Positions 13,314 to 13,374 of a stretch of 13,374 nt of DNA are shown piece after piece. The stretch comes from an uncultured Collinsella sp. (GTDB lineage Bacteria > Actinomycetota > Coriobacteriia > Coriobacteriales > Coriobacteriaceae), in contig CATWCP010000027.1 in the NCBI GenBank assembly GCA_958349325.1, positions 1 to 13,374 on the forward strand. Reading direction: 5' to 3'. The number at the start of each line of letters is the position of its first letter. Position 1 is the first letter of the stretch. The notes beneath the pieces were generated by a model. It saw only the letters and a list, made by a program, of their open reading frames with translations, had not been told where the DNA came from and ran no database searches. The position numbers and the translations under genes are program-made.

Positions 13314-13374
13314 CGTGTTTGGGCTTATAGGACAAAATGTGTGTCCCGATAGAACATCCGTTTCCATCCATTAA

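Noticed and set aside
13239..13367. 43-residue N-terminal extension of the TM2 protein
   Set aside because: It lacks a ribosome-binding site and contains Pro/Arg/Gly-rich filler. The ATG at 13238 has GGAG and begins the conserved-looking basic module.
1..13374. tRNA, rRNA, CRISPR array or transposase
   Set aside because: No cloverleaf, rRNA-like stretch, regularly spaced direct repeats or transposase/integrase motif was seen on either strand.

Overview
The window looks like chromosomal DNA from a high-GC actinobacterium, most likely of the Coriobacteriia (Collinsella-like). This is inferred from the GC-rich coding sequence, the long antisense shadow ORFs, the gene families and the style of the encoded proteins; no database search was possible. 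Nearly everything is on the minus strand. The one clear plus-strand gene is the D,D-carboxypeptidase at about 10.6-11.9 kb.

Read in the direction of minus-strand transcription, from high to low coordinates, the layout is as follows. (1) At 12087-13238 there is an isolated gene of unknown function. It has a short, very basic N-terminal module, a TM2 membrane hairpin and an unrecognised C-terminal domain, and it is bracketed by an imperfect inverted repeat. (2) A D-Ala-D-Ala carboxypeptidase (PBP5/DacA type, plus strand, own terminator) diverges from a VanR/VanS-like two-component pair. The VanS-like kinase is split by an in-frame TAG between its four-helix membrane part and its kinase core. 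(3) A solitary PstB phosphate-transport ATPase is followed by a PhoB/PhoR-type response regulator and kinase, without PstS, PstC, PstA or PhoU in view. (4) A compact polysaccharide-control set follows: a Wzz/CpsC-like chain-length protein, a CpsD-like tyrosine kinase and a CpsB-like PHP phosphatase. There are no glycosyltransferases beside it. It is followed by a GNAT acetyltransferase. (5) htpG (Hsp90) has a terminator-like hairpin in its leader. (6) The last 200 bases hold two strong hairpins, one of them a roughly 100-base, almost fully paired nested stem, and possibly the start of one more minus-strand gene that runs off the window.

The common theme is envelope stress and surface control: two sensor-regulator pairs, a cell-wall carboxypeptidase, capsule or exopolysaccharide phosphoregulation and phosphate sensing. 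The least explained items are the nested hairpin element at 54-152, the TAG-split sensor kinase, and the basic-leader/TM2 protein between inverted repeats.
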